Source: Ruminococcus sp. YE71 (GTDB taxonomy: Bacteria; Bacillota; Clostridia; Oscillospirales; Ruminococcaceae). Taken from it: a stretch of DNA of 64,000 bases. A program made the position numbers and the translations under genes. The notes below the pieces were generated by a model, which was not told the DNA's origin, ran no database searches, and worked only from the letters and a program-made list of their open reading frames with translations. Shown one piece after another: positions 16,487 through 24,807 of the stretch (the stretch's first letter is position 1; each line of letters starts with the position of its first letter). The DNA lies in contig NZ_FPIR01000001.1 in the NCBI RefSeq assembly GCF_900119155.1, forward strand, positions 186,001-250,000. Reading direction: 5' to 3'.

Positions 16487-17066
16487 CGAATATCTCCTCC
16501 CTGTGCTCAGCGTAGATGTCCGCCGCCTGTGCGACCGCCGCTTTCATTCCCTTGCTGGAGTAGGTCGCCGCCGTCACGCCGTCGATGCCGTCGGTGCTGT
16601 CCCCAGCTTTGAAGCCTTTGAACTGCGAGAGGAAATCCTCCCCCTGCACCTTGGTGCCGAGTCCGGGGGTCTCGCCGATGGAGATGAAGGCTATCCCTGC
16701 CACAGTCCCCTCGCTGTCGAATCCGACCAGTATGTGCAGACCGCCCGTCGCATAGCCGTCGTGGGTCAGCTCGATAAGGCAGAGCTCGCGTCCGCTGTCG
16801 GTGATGACCGAATCCACGCCCTCTTCCCCGAAAGTCACAGGCAGAGTTTTGCCCTCCTCGGTTTCGGTGAGCATGGTGTAATCCCCCTCACCGAATATCT
16901 CCCTGCATCCTGCGGTGAGCTTGTCGGTCATGACCCCCGTCGTGTCAACGTAGGTCGCGTCGTGAGCGATAACGAGGAGCGCACTCACGACGATGCAGAT
17001 GACCGTCAGCACCACGGGCGGCAGTATCAGCTCTTTCAGAGACTGCGTGTTTTCCGTGCTGTTCAT
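16476..17066 (-). CDS. rnfG: Rnf complex FMN-binding subunit RnfG
   Basis: Extracytoplasmic flavoprotein subunit anchored by an N-terminal helix (about residues 14-32). The 196-residue sequence has the FMN-binding domain, with the covalent flavinylation region DGVTAATYSSKGM near residue 168. The acceptor Thr is present but the usual Gly of the (S/T)GAT motif is Ala. GETPGLGTKV near 128 is also typical. It overlaps rnfD and rnfE, so the operon is tightly coupled. Confidence 0.94.
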   Translation of the reverse strand: MNSTENTQSLKELILPPVVLTVICIVVSALLVIAHDATYVDTTGVMTDKLTAGCREIFGEGDYTMLTETEEGKTLPVTFGEEGVDSVITDSGRELCLIELTHDGYATGGLHILVGFDSEGTVAGIAFISIGETPGLGTKVQGEDFLSQFKGFKAGDSTDGIDGVTAATYSSKGMKAAVAQAADIYAEHREEIFGGK

Positions 17067-18016
17067 GCGTTCGCCCTCCTTCTGCTCTTTTCGGTGCCGA
17101 GAGGTCTTCTCTCGGTGAAGCGGTCAATGTAGGGGGTGAGTATGTTCATTATGAGTATCGAGAAGCTGACGCCCTCGGCGTAGTTTGCGTAGAAGCGTAT
17201 CACACAGGTGATGATGCCGCACCCGACGCCGAATATCACTTTCCCGAGGGGCGTTATCGGCGTGGTGACGTAGTCGGTCGCCATGAATACCGCGCCGAGC
17301 ATCACTCCGCCCGCGAGTATCTGGAACACGGGGTCTTCCCCTGCGAACCACGAGAACACGAACACCGTCCCCGCGAACACCAGCGTAGCGTGGGGAGTTA
17401 TCACCTTCACCGCCAGCAGGTATATGAACCCGACCAGCAGAGCCGCCGCCGAGACTTCGCCGAGACATCCGCCGCACTTTCCGAGGAACAGGTCGAGGTA
17501 TCCCGCCTGCTTCGTCACCAGCGGAGTCGCGGATGTCACTGCGTCAACACCGCGTTCAAAGGGTCTGACCCAGTGGGTCATGTCGGCGGTAAAGGACAGC
17601 ATCAGCACTATCCTTCCCACTATCGCAGGGTTAGCGAAGTTCTGCCCCAATCCCCCGAAAAGCTGTTTCACCACGGCTATGGACACGAACGCTCCTATAG
17701 CCGCTTCCCACAGCGGAAGAGTTGACGGCAGATTGAACGCCAGCAGTACGCCCGTCACCGCCGCCGACAGGTCACCTGTCGTCAGCGGACGTTTCCTGAG
17801 TTTGTTGCACACCGCTTCCGTACCCACCGCAAAGGCGGCAGTCCACAGCGTGAGGATGAGCGCACGGACGCCGAACACCCACACCGAAACTCCGAGGGCA
17901 GGCATCAGCGCGATGAGCACATGGAGCATCACTTTCCGCGTCGAAGCCGTGCTGCTTATGTGCGGCGACGGCGACACCGAGAGCTTGCCCTTGTTGTCAA
18001 TATCGTAATATGCCAA
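17063..18016 (-). CDS. rnfD: Rnf complex membrane flavoprotein subunit RnfD
   Basis: Membrane subunit with covalently bound FMN and flavin partners. The 317 residues contain about eight to ten hydrophobic helices. Recognisable family blocks are SPSPHISSTASTRKVMLHVLI (near residue 15; given in parts, SPSPHI then TRKVMLHVL), TTGDLSAAVTGVLLAFNLP near 97, GGLGQNFANPAIVGRI near 125, and DAVTSATPLV near 163, the flavinylation site. It lies 13 nt after rnfC. Confidence 0.95.
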   Translation of the reverse strand: MAYYDIDNKGKLSVSPSPHISSTASTRKVMLHVLIALMPALGVSVWVFGVRALILTLWTAAFAVGTEAVCNKLRKRPLTTGDLSAAVTGVLLAFNLPSTLPLWEAAIGAFVSIAVVKQLFGGLGQNFANPAIVGRIVLMLSFTADMTHWVRPFERGVDAVTSATPLVTKQAGYLDLFLGKCGGCLGEVSAAALLVGFIYLLAVKVITPHATLVFAGTVFVFSWFAGEDPVFQILAGGVMLGAVFMATDYVTTPITPLGKVIFGVGCGIITCVIRFYANYAEGVSFSILIMNILTPYIDRFTERRPLGTEKSRRRANA

Positions 18017-18029
18017 GAGGTGAGCCTCC

Positions 18030-19310
18030 TTATTTCCTTATAAGCTCTTTTGCGAGCTGGTTTTTCTCCGCGAGCCTGCGCTTTGCGGGGCAGACATACG
18101 AGCACGCGCCGCAGTTCATGCAGAGATCTGCGCGAAGACGCCGCAGGGTATCCTTATCCTCCGCGTCGAACGCCTTTTCGATGCGGCAGGGCATGAGTCT
18201 CAGCGGACATACCGAAACACAGCGTCCGCAGCTTATGCAGGCGGTCTGCGGTATCGGCTTTGCGCGGCTCTCCCCGAAGGCGAGTATCGCGTTGTTCACC
18301 TTGATGAGGGGCGTGTCGGGGTCGTAGATGCAGATGCCCATCATCGGGCCGCCCATGAGTATCTTCTTCGCCTTTTCGATGTCGGTGTCGGCAAAGCGCA
18401 GGATGTCGCTTATCGGCGTTCCCACGAGAGCCTTTACGTTCATCGGCTTGCCGACGATGTCGCCGTCAACGGTCACGCGGCGGCTGACAAGCGGCATTCC
18501 CGTCCGCAGATAGTCGGAGATGAACGCCACGGTCGATACGTTCATGACGATGAGTCCCTGATCGAGCGGCAGCTGACGGTCGCGGATGAGCCGCCCCGTC
18601 GTGTTGTACGCCATGACCTTCTCCGCACCCTGCGGATATTTCGATCTGAGGACTTTGATCTCGATATTCCCGTCCGAAGCGGTCTTTTCGGTCATGATGC
18701 GGATGGCTTCGGGCTTGTTGTCCTCGATGCCGATGACGGCGCGCTCTATCTCAAGATACTTCATCGTCTGCCTGATGCCGTCAACTATGCTGTCGGGCTG
18801 TTCGGTCATCGTGCGGCAGTCGGACGTGATGTAAGGCTCGCACTCGGCGGCGTTTATCACCAGCGTGTCTATCCTGCGGCTGTTGACGTTAAGCTTGATA
18901 TGGGTCGGCAGACCTGCGCCGCCGAGACCCACACACCCCGATACCCTGACGGCCTCACAGAAATTGTACCTCTCCGTGACCCTCGGCGGCATGACCTCGG
19001 GACTGATGGTCTGCGCTCCGTCGGGCTCTATCATGACCGCCTTGCAAAGCCTGCCGTTCATCAGCAGATGGTCTTCAACAGCTGTGACTTTTCCCGAAAC
19101 GGGTGAATGTATCGGCGCGGACATCAGCTTGTCGGTGTCCCCGATGCACTGCCCGACTTCCACTTTGTCGCCCTTCTTCACGATGGGGACGCACGGCGCG
19201 CCGATGCCCATGAGCATCGGTACGGCTATCTTGTCGGGAAGCGGCAGCTCCGTGCAGGCACAGTCCTGCGTGCCCTTGTTATGAGGCAGAAAAACCCCTC
19301 TGAGTTTCAT
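18030..19310 (-). CDS. rnfC: Rnf complex NADH-binding Fe-S subunit RnfC
   Basis: Peripheral cytoplasmic subunit that exchanges electrons with NAD(H) through FMN and two 4Fe-4S clusters. The 426-residue protein has the flavin and NAD loop GCVGLGGAGLPTHIK near residue 126 and two ferredoxin motifs, CISCGRCVSVCPLRLMPC near 353 and CMNCGACSYVCP near 398. The length fits the shorter clostridial form without the long C-terminal repeats of proteobacterial RnfC. It is the first gene of rnfCDGEA. Confidence 0.95.
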   Translation of the reverse strand: MKLRGVFLPHNKGTQDCACTELPLPDKIAVPMLMGIGAPCVPIVKKGDKVEVGQCIGDTDKLMSAPIHSPVSGKVTAVEDHLLMNGRLCKAVMIEPDGAQTISPEVMPPRVTERYNFCEAVRVSGCVGLGGAGLPTHIKLNVNSRRIDTLVINAAECEPYITSDCRTMTEQPDSIVDGIRQTMKYLEIERAVIGIEDNKPEAIRIMTEKTASDGNIEIKVLRSKYPQGAEKVMAYNTTGRLIRDRQLPLDQGLIVMNVSTVAFISDYLRTGMPLVSRRVTVDGDIVGKPMNVKALVGTPISDILRFADTDIEKAKKILMGGPMMGICIYDPDTPLIKVNNAILAFGESRAKPIPQTACISCGRCVSVCPLRLMPCRIEKAFDAEDKDTLRRLRADLCMNCGACSYVCPAKRRLAEKNQLAKELIRK

Positions 19311-19338
19311 ATGTTATCCCTCAACTTTGGTGAAGCAA

Positions 19339-19376
19339 AAAGTATATGCTTAATTATATGCACTATATCTTAGTAT
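19339..19376 (-). promoter_or_regulatory. Possible promoter region of the rnf operon
   Basis: The minus strand here is AT-rich with a TATAAT (about 19347-19352) and a TATACT (about 19369-19374); neither has a good -35 at 17 bp. TGTTAT at a 16-bp spacing is the best candidate. Weak call. Confidence 0.35.
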
Positions 19377-19496
19377 AACATACTCTCCCCCGAAAAACAA
19401 GCCATTACCGGACACTCCCACCCAACTTTGTTATTTTCCCCAAACCACCCCCGAAATCCCACCCGAATATTTACGCCACAGCGACGCGAAGAGAAA

Positions 19497-19572
19497 CCGG
19501 GGGAAACCTTTCTGAAGAAAGGTTCTCCCCTTGCCGTGCGAAGCTAAGGCGGGGGTCTCCCCCGAGAAATCT
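19497..19572. repeat. Family A repeat fragment with one 19-bp unit (copy R2)
   Basis: Carries the palindrome arm GGGGGAAACCTTTCTGAAG followed by AAAGGTTCTCCCC, then a single unit CCGTGCGAAGCTAAGGCGG (19534-19552) and GGGTCTCCCCC. Located between rnfC and the GH16 gene. No ORF; the flanking 19380-19496 also shows nothing else. Confidence 0.8.
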
Positions 19573-19593
19573 GCACTCTCCCCCAGTAGCAAG

Positions 19594-19636
19594 CCAAAAG
19601 ACAAAGGAGTCGTGAGATGAACTCACGGCTCCTTTG
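19594..19636 (-). terminator. Intrinsic terminator of the GH16 gene
   Basis: Stem CAAAGGAG-x-CGTGAG/CTCACG-x-CTCCTTTG (19602-19636) with a 5-nt loop; on the minus strand it is followed by TCTTTTGG. It lies about 50 nt after the GH16 stop codon. Confidence 0.82.
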
Positions 19637-19686
19637 CGGTGGTTATTATTATGGTAAGTAATCTCAGAGAGGGAATCAATTACTTA

Positions 19687-20949
19687 TCAGTATACTGCTT
19701 CGATATTCCAGAGCTGGTTTGACGCGCCCGAGTAATTCCACTGGAGAACGTTCGCGTTGTCAGCCTTTGACCTGCCCGAGACATCGAGAGCTTTTCCGCT
19801 GTTTTTGTTTATGATGGCATAGCTGTTCCCGACCTTGCGGAGTTCCCACTGCTGGCAGGCGTTTCCATAGTATTCGCACTGCTGGACGTTTGCTCCGTTG
19901 TCGTTGCTGCCCCATGCCACGTCGAGCACCTTATTGCTGTTGGCGCATCTGATGACATAATATCCGTCGGACTGTTTTTCGAGGTACCACTTCTGATTGG
20001 TATAGCCGTTGTAGGTATACTGGAGAACGTTCGCGCCGTTGTCCTGACTTCCCCAGGAAACGTCGAGAGCCTTTCCGCTGTTCACCGACTTGATGGCGTA
20101 CTTCTGCCCCGAAGTGAAGCTGCCCGAATTGCCCGTGTTGGTGTTGGTATTAGTGTTCGTGTTTGTATTGGTATTAGTGTTAGTATTCGTGTTGGTATTT
20201 CCGCCGTTTCCCGAGGGTGCGGTGTAGGACATCCAGTCATACTGAGCGGTCAGGGGAGCTCTGCCGTTGAAGTGGTTGAGCCATTCGTCAACGCCCGTGC
20301 CGTTCCACACGTTCATCATTATCTTGCCGGGGGTCTGGGGGATGTCCCTGTAGGCGGTGTAGACGGGCTTTTTGTCAACATACCAGGTGATGCTGGAGCT
20401 GTCCCAGTAGAAACCATACTGATGGAAGCTCTGGGATGCGTCGAACCCGAGGTTGTAGACATACTCATGGTTGCCCTGACCCTTGGTGTAGTAGTTGAAC
20501 TGCACCTGATTGGTGTTCTTGCCGAGGAACTCGATGTCTATCTCGTCCCAGACAGTGCCGTCCGTAGGACCCGTGTAGGTGAAGAAGGAGCTTACCACGC
20601 CGTCGTTCTTGATGGGCTTCATGCTCACATCATACATACCGAAGCCGAAGGTCTGGGTGGTGCGGTACTCCGCGCCCTTGTAACCCTGCCAGCTGTTGCC
20701 CGTGATGGAAAGGTTCATCTTGCCGCCCGAGAACGAAACGTTGTCCCTGCTCCATGTGCAGTCGAACATACCGCCGTTCGACCAGCCGTCGGAAGCCTCC
20801 ATCGTGCCCCACTCATAGCTGTCGAATCCCGTGCCGAAGTAACTGCCGTTGAACCTGCTCGCCGCCGATACGGGCATGAGCATATTCAGCGACAGAGCCA
20901 CAGCCGCCGCCGCGCTTACGATCGTTCTCGTCATCTTTCTTGCCTTCAT
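19687..20949 (-). CDS. Secreted GH16 beta-glucanase (lichenase) with ricin-type CBM
   Basis: An endo-beta-1,3-1,4-glucanase acting on mixed-linkage glucans outside the cell. Signal peptide at residues 1-29 (cleavage near MPVSA/AS), GH16 catalytic domain to about residue 240 with the active site DEIDIEFLG near residue 134 (outer Glu residues nucleophile and acid/base), and WYVDKKPVY then GKIMMNVWNGTG. A linker of 11 Asn-Thr pairs follows, then a ricin B-type (CBM13-like) trefoil with three QxW-type repeats (QKWYLE, QQWELR, QLWNIE) and three ALDV or VLDV blocks. The ATG at 20949 is chosen because GGAGG lies eight bases upstream; an in-frame TTG at 20964 overlaps that site. The gene is monocistronic. 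Confidence 0.93.
   Translation of the reverse strand: MKARKMTRTIVSAAAAVALSLNMLMPVSAASRFNGSYFGTGFDSYEWGTMEASDGWSNGGMFDCTWSRDNVSFSGGKMNLSITGNSWQGYKGAEYRTTQTFGFGMYDVSMKPIKNDGVVSSFFTYTGPTDGTVWDEIDIEFLGKNTNQVQFNYYTKGQGNHEYVYNLGFDASQSFHQYGFYWDSSSITWYVDKKPVYTAYRDIPQTPGKIMMNVWNGTGVDEWLNHFNGRAPLTAQYDWMSYTAPSGNGGNTNTNTNTNTNTNTNTNTNTNTGNSGSFTSGQKYAIKSVNSGKALDVSWGSQDNGANVLQYTYNGYTNQKWYLEKQSDGYYVIRCANSNKVLDVAWGSNDNGANVQQCEYYGNACQQWELRKVGNSYAIINKNSGKALDVSGRSKADNANVLQWNYSGASNQLWNIEAVY
20134..20199 (-). repeat. 66-bp simple repeat coding for an (Asn-Thr)11 linker
   Basis: Twenty-two codons alternate Asn and Thr without exception. The third positions vary, so the repeat is not a perfect DNA microsatellite and the protein sequence is probably under selection. 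It joins the GH16 domain to the carbohydrate-binding domain. Confidence 0.9.
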
Positions 20950-21061
20950 AGTTTTTACCTCCAAATAAATAGGTCATGTACAACACATACATATTCTTTC
21001 GCTCTTTTTATTTTTTTCTATTCGTTTCAGCAAATACATTATATCACCCGTGCCGCCCGCG

Positions 21062-21091
21062 ATTATATCATATGTGTAAGAAATATTGCAG
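21062..21091 (-). promoter_or_regulatory. Promoter of the GH16 gene
   Basis: TATAAT (21062-21067) on the minus strand with CTGCAA (21086-21091) 18 bp upstream. Gives a leader of about 110 nt. A hairpin CCGTGA/TCACGG (21106-21121) lies just upstream of the -35. Confidence 0.55.
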
Positions 21092-21178
21092 CTTTTTAAC
21101 CATTCCCGTGAAAAATCACGGTATTTTGCTGTATTTTTATGCTGTGAATCTCTACACTTTTTGTGCATTTTGTGAAAG

Positions 21179-21207
21179 TTGACAACCGTACGTATATTTG
21201 GTATAAT
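21179..21207 (+). promoter_or_regulatory. Consensus promoter of cca-vanZ
   Basis: Perfect TTGACA (21179-21184) and TATAAT (21202-21207) with a 17-bp spacer. Divergent from the GH16 promoter. Leader about 45 nt. Confidence 0.88.
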
Positions 21208-21259
21208 GGTATCATGGATTGTATTTCTTTTTGGAGATAACAATAGAAGGACTGAAAGT

Positions 21260-22594
21260 ATGGAAAAGATTAAGATACCCCCTGCCGCCGCAAGGGCACT
21301 TGAACTGCTCGAAACAGCAGGATATGAAGCATGGTGCGTCGGCGGCTGCGTGAGAGACGCCCTGCGCGGCTGCGAACCGCACGACTGGGATGTCTGCACC
21401 TCGGCAAGCCCCGATGAGATGCTAAAGGTCTTTGCACGGTTCAGAACGATACCCACGGGAATAAAGCACGGCACCCTCACCGTCATTATCATGGGCGAAC
21501 AGATCGAGATCACTACCTACCGCTGCGACGGCGAATACGCCGACCACCGCAGACCCGACAGCGTTATATTCGTCAGGGATATACGCAGCGACCTCGAACG
21601 CCGCGACTTCACCATGAACGCCATCTGCGTTGACCTGCGCGGCGAACTCTACGACCCCTTCGACGGACAGGCAGACATAAAACGCGGTCTTATCCGCTGC
21701 GTCGGCGACCCGTACAAGCGCTTCGACGAGGACGCGCTGAGGATACTCCGCGCTGTACGCTTCGCGGCAAAGACGGGATTCCTCATCGACGAGCCGACCC
21801 GCAAAGCCGCCGTCGAGCTGAGAGGTCTGCTGGACAGCGTCTCCGCCGAGAGGATATGGTCGGAGCTGCGTTCGCTGCTGACCCAGCCCCACGCAGGAGA
21901 TGTGCTCAGAGAACACAGGGAGATAATCGCGCAGATACTCCCCGAGGCTAAAGCCTGCTTCGGGTTCGACCAGCACAACCCTCACCACTGCTACGACGTG
22001 TGGGAGCATATCACCCACAGCGTTGACTTCATCGAACCCGACCCGCTGCTGAGAACAGTGATGCTGCTGCACGACATCGGCAAGCCCCTCAAATACAAGC
22101 TGGACGAGAACGGCGTGGGGCACTTCAAGCTCCACCAGCTGGCAAGCGCGGACATAGCCGAGGATGTGCTGACGCGGATGAAGTCGGACAACTACACGAA
22201 AAAGCGCGTCTGCGCACTCATCGCAGAACACGATGACCGCATCCCCGCCGAAAAACGCCCGGTGCGGCGCTTTATCTCAAAGTACGACTACGATTTCTTC
22301 GGCGAGTACTTAAAGGTGCGCCGCGCGGATACCCTCGCACAGTCGATGTACCTGCGCGAGGAAAAGCTCGCAGAGCTCGACAGGCTCGGCGAGATAGCGG
22401 CACAGCTCCGCGAAGAGGACAGCTGTCTGAAAGTCAACCAGCTGGCGGTCAACGGCAAAGACCTGATGGCTCTCGGTTTCAAAGGAAAAGCGGTGGGCGA
22501 AGAGCTGAAAAGACTGCTCGCCGCGGTCATAGAGGAAGAGCTTCCCAATGAACACGATGCTCTCCTCGCGTCCTCAAAGGAGCAGCCGATATGA
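21260..22594 (+). CDS. cca: CCA tRNA nucleotidyltransferase with HD domain
   Basis: Adds or repairs the 3'-CCA end of tRNAs. A 444-residue class II enzyme: the nucleotidyltransferase head has WCVGGCVRDALRG near residue 27 and HDWDVCTSA near 44 (metal-binding D-x-D), then the template region DLERRDFTMNAI and the RFDEDALRILRAVRFA block near 150. An HD phosphohydrolase domain follows (HHCYDVWEHITHSV near 239; LLHDIGKPLKY near 268; AEHDDR). The ATG at 21260 has AAGGA upstream; an upstream extension to 21179 starts in the promoter. The stop overlaps the next gene by 4 nt. Confidence 0.95.
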   Translation: MEKIKIPPAAARALELLETAGYEAWCVGGCVRDALRGCEPHDWDVCTSASPDEMLKVFARFRTIPTGIKHGTLTVIIMGEQIEITTYRCDGEYADHRRPDSVIFVRDIRSDLERRDFTMNAICVDLRGELYDPFDGQADIKRGLIRCVGDPYKRFDEDALRILRAVRFAAKTGFLIDEPTRKAAVELRGLLDSVSAERIWSELRSLLTQPHAGDVLREHREIIAQILPEAKACFGFDQHNPHHCYDVWEHITHSVDFIEPDPLLRTVMLLHDIGKPLKYKLDENGVGHFKLHQLASADIAEDVLTRMKSDNYTKKRVCALIAEHDDRIPAEKRPVRRFISKYDYDFFGEYLKVRRADTLAQSMYLREEKLAELDRLGEIAAQLREEDSCLKVNQLAVNGKDLMALGFKGKAVGEELKRLLAAVIEEELPNEHDALLASSKEQPI

Positions 22595-23136
22595 GTTTAC
22601 TGACATTTCTGCGAAAGGCCGACAAGTGCACCATCAAGCGGATATTCTTCGGCGGTGCGGTACTGTCGTGGTGCATATGCATATTCCTGCTGTCCGCCGA
22701 GAACGCCACGGAGTCTTCCATGACCAGCGGCGGCGTGATACGCTTTTTCTGCACGCTGCTCGTCCCCGAATTCGTCACCGACTCGGAAGCCGAGCGCCTG
22801 CAAATGATAAACAGCCTGCAATTCTTCGTGCGCAAAGCCGCCCACTTCACGGCTTACATGATACTGGGATTTCTGGCGGCACAGGTGTTCATGGCGATGC
22901 CGAGACTCAAGAACGTCTTTCGGATGTGCCTCGGCGCATGGGGGTTCAGCATCCTCTACGCGATAAGCGATGAGATACACCAGAACTTCGTCCCCGGACG
23001 CGCCATGCAGCTGAGGGATGTCATCATCGACTCCACGGGGGCGCTGGTCGGGGTGGTGCTGTCCTATGCGGTGAGCATGGCAGTGCTCCGCAGACACAGC
23101 AAAGCCGCCCTCGGGGACAAGAAAAATACGCCTTAA
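22591..23136 (+). CDS. VanZ family membrane protein
   Basis: A 181-residue membrane protein with about four helices. The signature RKAAHFTAYMILGFL near residue 84 and DEIHQNFVPGRAMQLRDVIID near 128 (given in parts: DEIHQNFVPGR, then LRDVIIDSTGALVG) is that of the VanZ family, linked to low-level glycopeptide or lipoglycopeptide tolerance but mostly uncharacterised. It overlaps cca by ATGA, so the two genes are co-translated. It probably plays a housekeeping envelope role here. Confidence 0.85.
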   Translation: MSLLTFLRKADKCTIKRIFFGGAVLSWCICIFLLSAENATESSMTSGGVIRFFCTLLVPEFVTDSEAERLQMINSLQFFVRKAAHFTAYMILGFLAAQVFMAMPRLKNVFRMCLGAWGFSILYAISDEIHQNFVPGRAMQLRDVIIDSTGALVGVVLSYAVSMAVLRRHSKAALGDKKNTP

Positions 23137-23272
23137 ATATTAACAAATATTGCATTTTGAAACAAAGCCTTTCCGCCCGTGCTTTCTCATGCAGGTACGG
23201 CGAAAATCCTTGTAATACCGTGATTCCGAGCGTTGGAAAATTCCCTGCGGCGAGCCGTGACGATTTTTTCTA

Positions 23273-23301
23273 TTGACATTTTGTTCAAATTATATTATAA
23301 T
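23273..23301 (+). promoter_or_regulatory. Consensus promoter of the sugar-binding lipoprotein pair
   Basis: Perfect TTGACA (23273-23278) and TATAAT (23296-23301), 17-bp spacer. About 50 nt of leader before the first ATG. Confidence 0.9.
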
Positions 23302-23355
23302 GAGAAGTGAAAGCAATACCGCTCAGGACAACGGTTATTACGGGAGGTTATTATT

Positions 23356-24777
23356 ATGAGGAAAACAAGACGTACAGCAGCAGGCATATTCGCCTTTGCT
23401 ATGGTGCTCGGACTCGCCGCCTGCGGAAGCTCCGACAAGAAAAACAACAGCGAAGAGTCGTATGTTGACCAGGTAAAGGTAGAAGATACCGACAAGATCG
23501 ACGCTATCCCCGAGGGCGCCGAGAGCGAGCTCGAATGGCTCAGCTACTTCGACATCAACCCCTCAAAGGGCTCGAAGGAAAAGAGAGTCGATCTCGACCT
23601 GTTCGAGAAGAAGGGCGGCAAGATCAAGTACTCCGCAACCTCTTCCATGACAAAGTACGACCAGCTCGCAAACCGCGTTCTTTCCAACGATCCGCCCGAT
23701 CTTTTCTGGTTCGAGCAGAAGATGACATTCCCCGTTTACTGCGTAAAGGGAATGTTCCAGCCCGTCGATGATGTCGTTAACTTCGACGACGACCTCTGGA
23801 GCGACGTAAAGGGTCTCGCAGACAACTTCACGCTGGCAGGCAAGCACTACGTTGCCCCCGTATCTCAGGACATCCTTTCGGTGCTGACCTACGACAAGGC
23901 TATGATCGAGGCTAACGGTCTCGACGACCCCTACGATCTGTACATGAACAACGAGTGGACATGGGACGCATGGTATGACATGATGGATACCTACGTTTCG
24001 GGCTCGACGGGTGAGGATGACGTCCGCTACGGCATCAACGGCTGGTTCGGACCCTTCATCTTCCAGTCCACGGGCAAGACCCTCATCAAGTACGATGCCG
24101 ATACAGACAGCTACGTTTCAAACATCACCGACCCCGATTTCGACAGGGCTTCCTCGGTGCTGTACGACATCAAGAAGAACGATATGTACTACGGCGACTG
24201 GATAGGCTCGGCTTCCGAGTGCTTCAAGAAGAACATCCTCTTCTACGGTATGGGCACATGGGCAGTATCCCCGAAGGAGGGCGACGAGTGGGGCATCGTT
24301 CCCATGCCGCGTGACCCCAACACCGACCAGCACTACTCCACCATCACCGTAAGCGCTTATATGTGGGTAAAGGGCTCGAAGAAGACCGAGGCTGTAAAGA
24401 CCTGGTACGAGTGCGCAAAGATCGCGGCTACCGACCCCCAGTACACTGAGGCAGGCAAGGAGAAGTTCTTCGTTACCCAGCCTTACTGGACTGAGGAGAT
24501 GTATCAGATGGCTAACGAAGAGGTGCTCTCCGATAAGTTCATCAAGATGTTCGACCCCGGCTACGGTATCTCCACCGTCCTCTCCAACGACGACGCGGCT
24601 ACCAATGCCACCAAGGAGGCTGTAATACCCTATATGTACACCTCCGTTATGAAAACCGACGATGACGGCAAGCAGTTCACATGGACTCAGCTCCGTGAGA
24701 CTTACACTTCCACCATCGATTCGGAGCTGAAAAACTTCAACGAGGAGTATCACAAGTTCGTTCAGCAGGGCGGCTGA
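23356..24777 (+). CDS. Extracellular solute-binding lipoprotein (sugar ABC type), copy 1
   Basis: A 473-residue family 1 solute-binding protein, lipid-anchored through LGLAACGS (Cys about residue 22). Features of the maltose/multiple-sugar class are seen: DPPDLFWFEQKM near 112, NNEWTWDAWYDMM near 195, and GTWAVSPKEGDEWGIVPMP near 300 (in parts: GTWAVSP, WGIVPMP). It is followed at once by a diverged paralogue, but no permease or ATPase gene is adjacent, so the substrate and transporter are unknown. A GGGAGG site lies eight bases before the ATG. Strong promoter and codon bias suggest high expression. Confidence 0.9.
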   Translation: MRKTRRTAAGIFAFAMVLGLAACGSSDKKNNSEESYVDQVKVEDTDKIDAIPEGAESELEWLSYFDINPSKGSKEKRVDLDLFEKKGGKIKYSATSSMTKYDQLANRVLSNDPPDLFWFEQKMTFPVYCVKGMFQPVDDVVNFDDDLWSDVKGLADNFTLAGKHYVAPVSQDILSVLTYDKAMIEANGLDDPYDLYMNNEWTWDAWYDMMDTYVSGSTGEDDVRYGINGWFGPFIFQSTGKTLIKYDADTDSYVSNITDPDFDRASSVLYDIKKNDMYYGDWIGSASECFKKNILFYGMGTWAVSPKEGDEWGIVPMPRDPNTDQHYSTITVSAYMWVKGSKKTEAVKTWYECAKIAATDPQYTEAGKEKFFVTQPYWTEEMYQMANEEVLSDKFIKMFDPGYGISTVLSNDDAATNATKEAVIPYMYTSVMKTDDDGKQFTWTQLRETYTSTIDSELKNFNEEYHKFVQQGG

Positions 24778-24807
24778 TGCTCCGCACCTATTAGGAAAGT
24801 GAATAGA

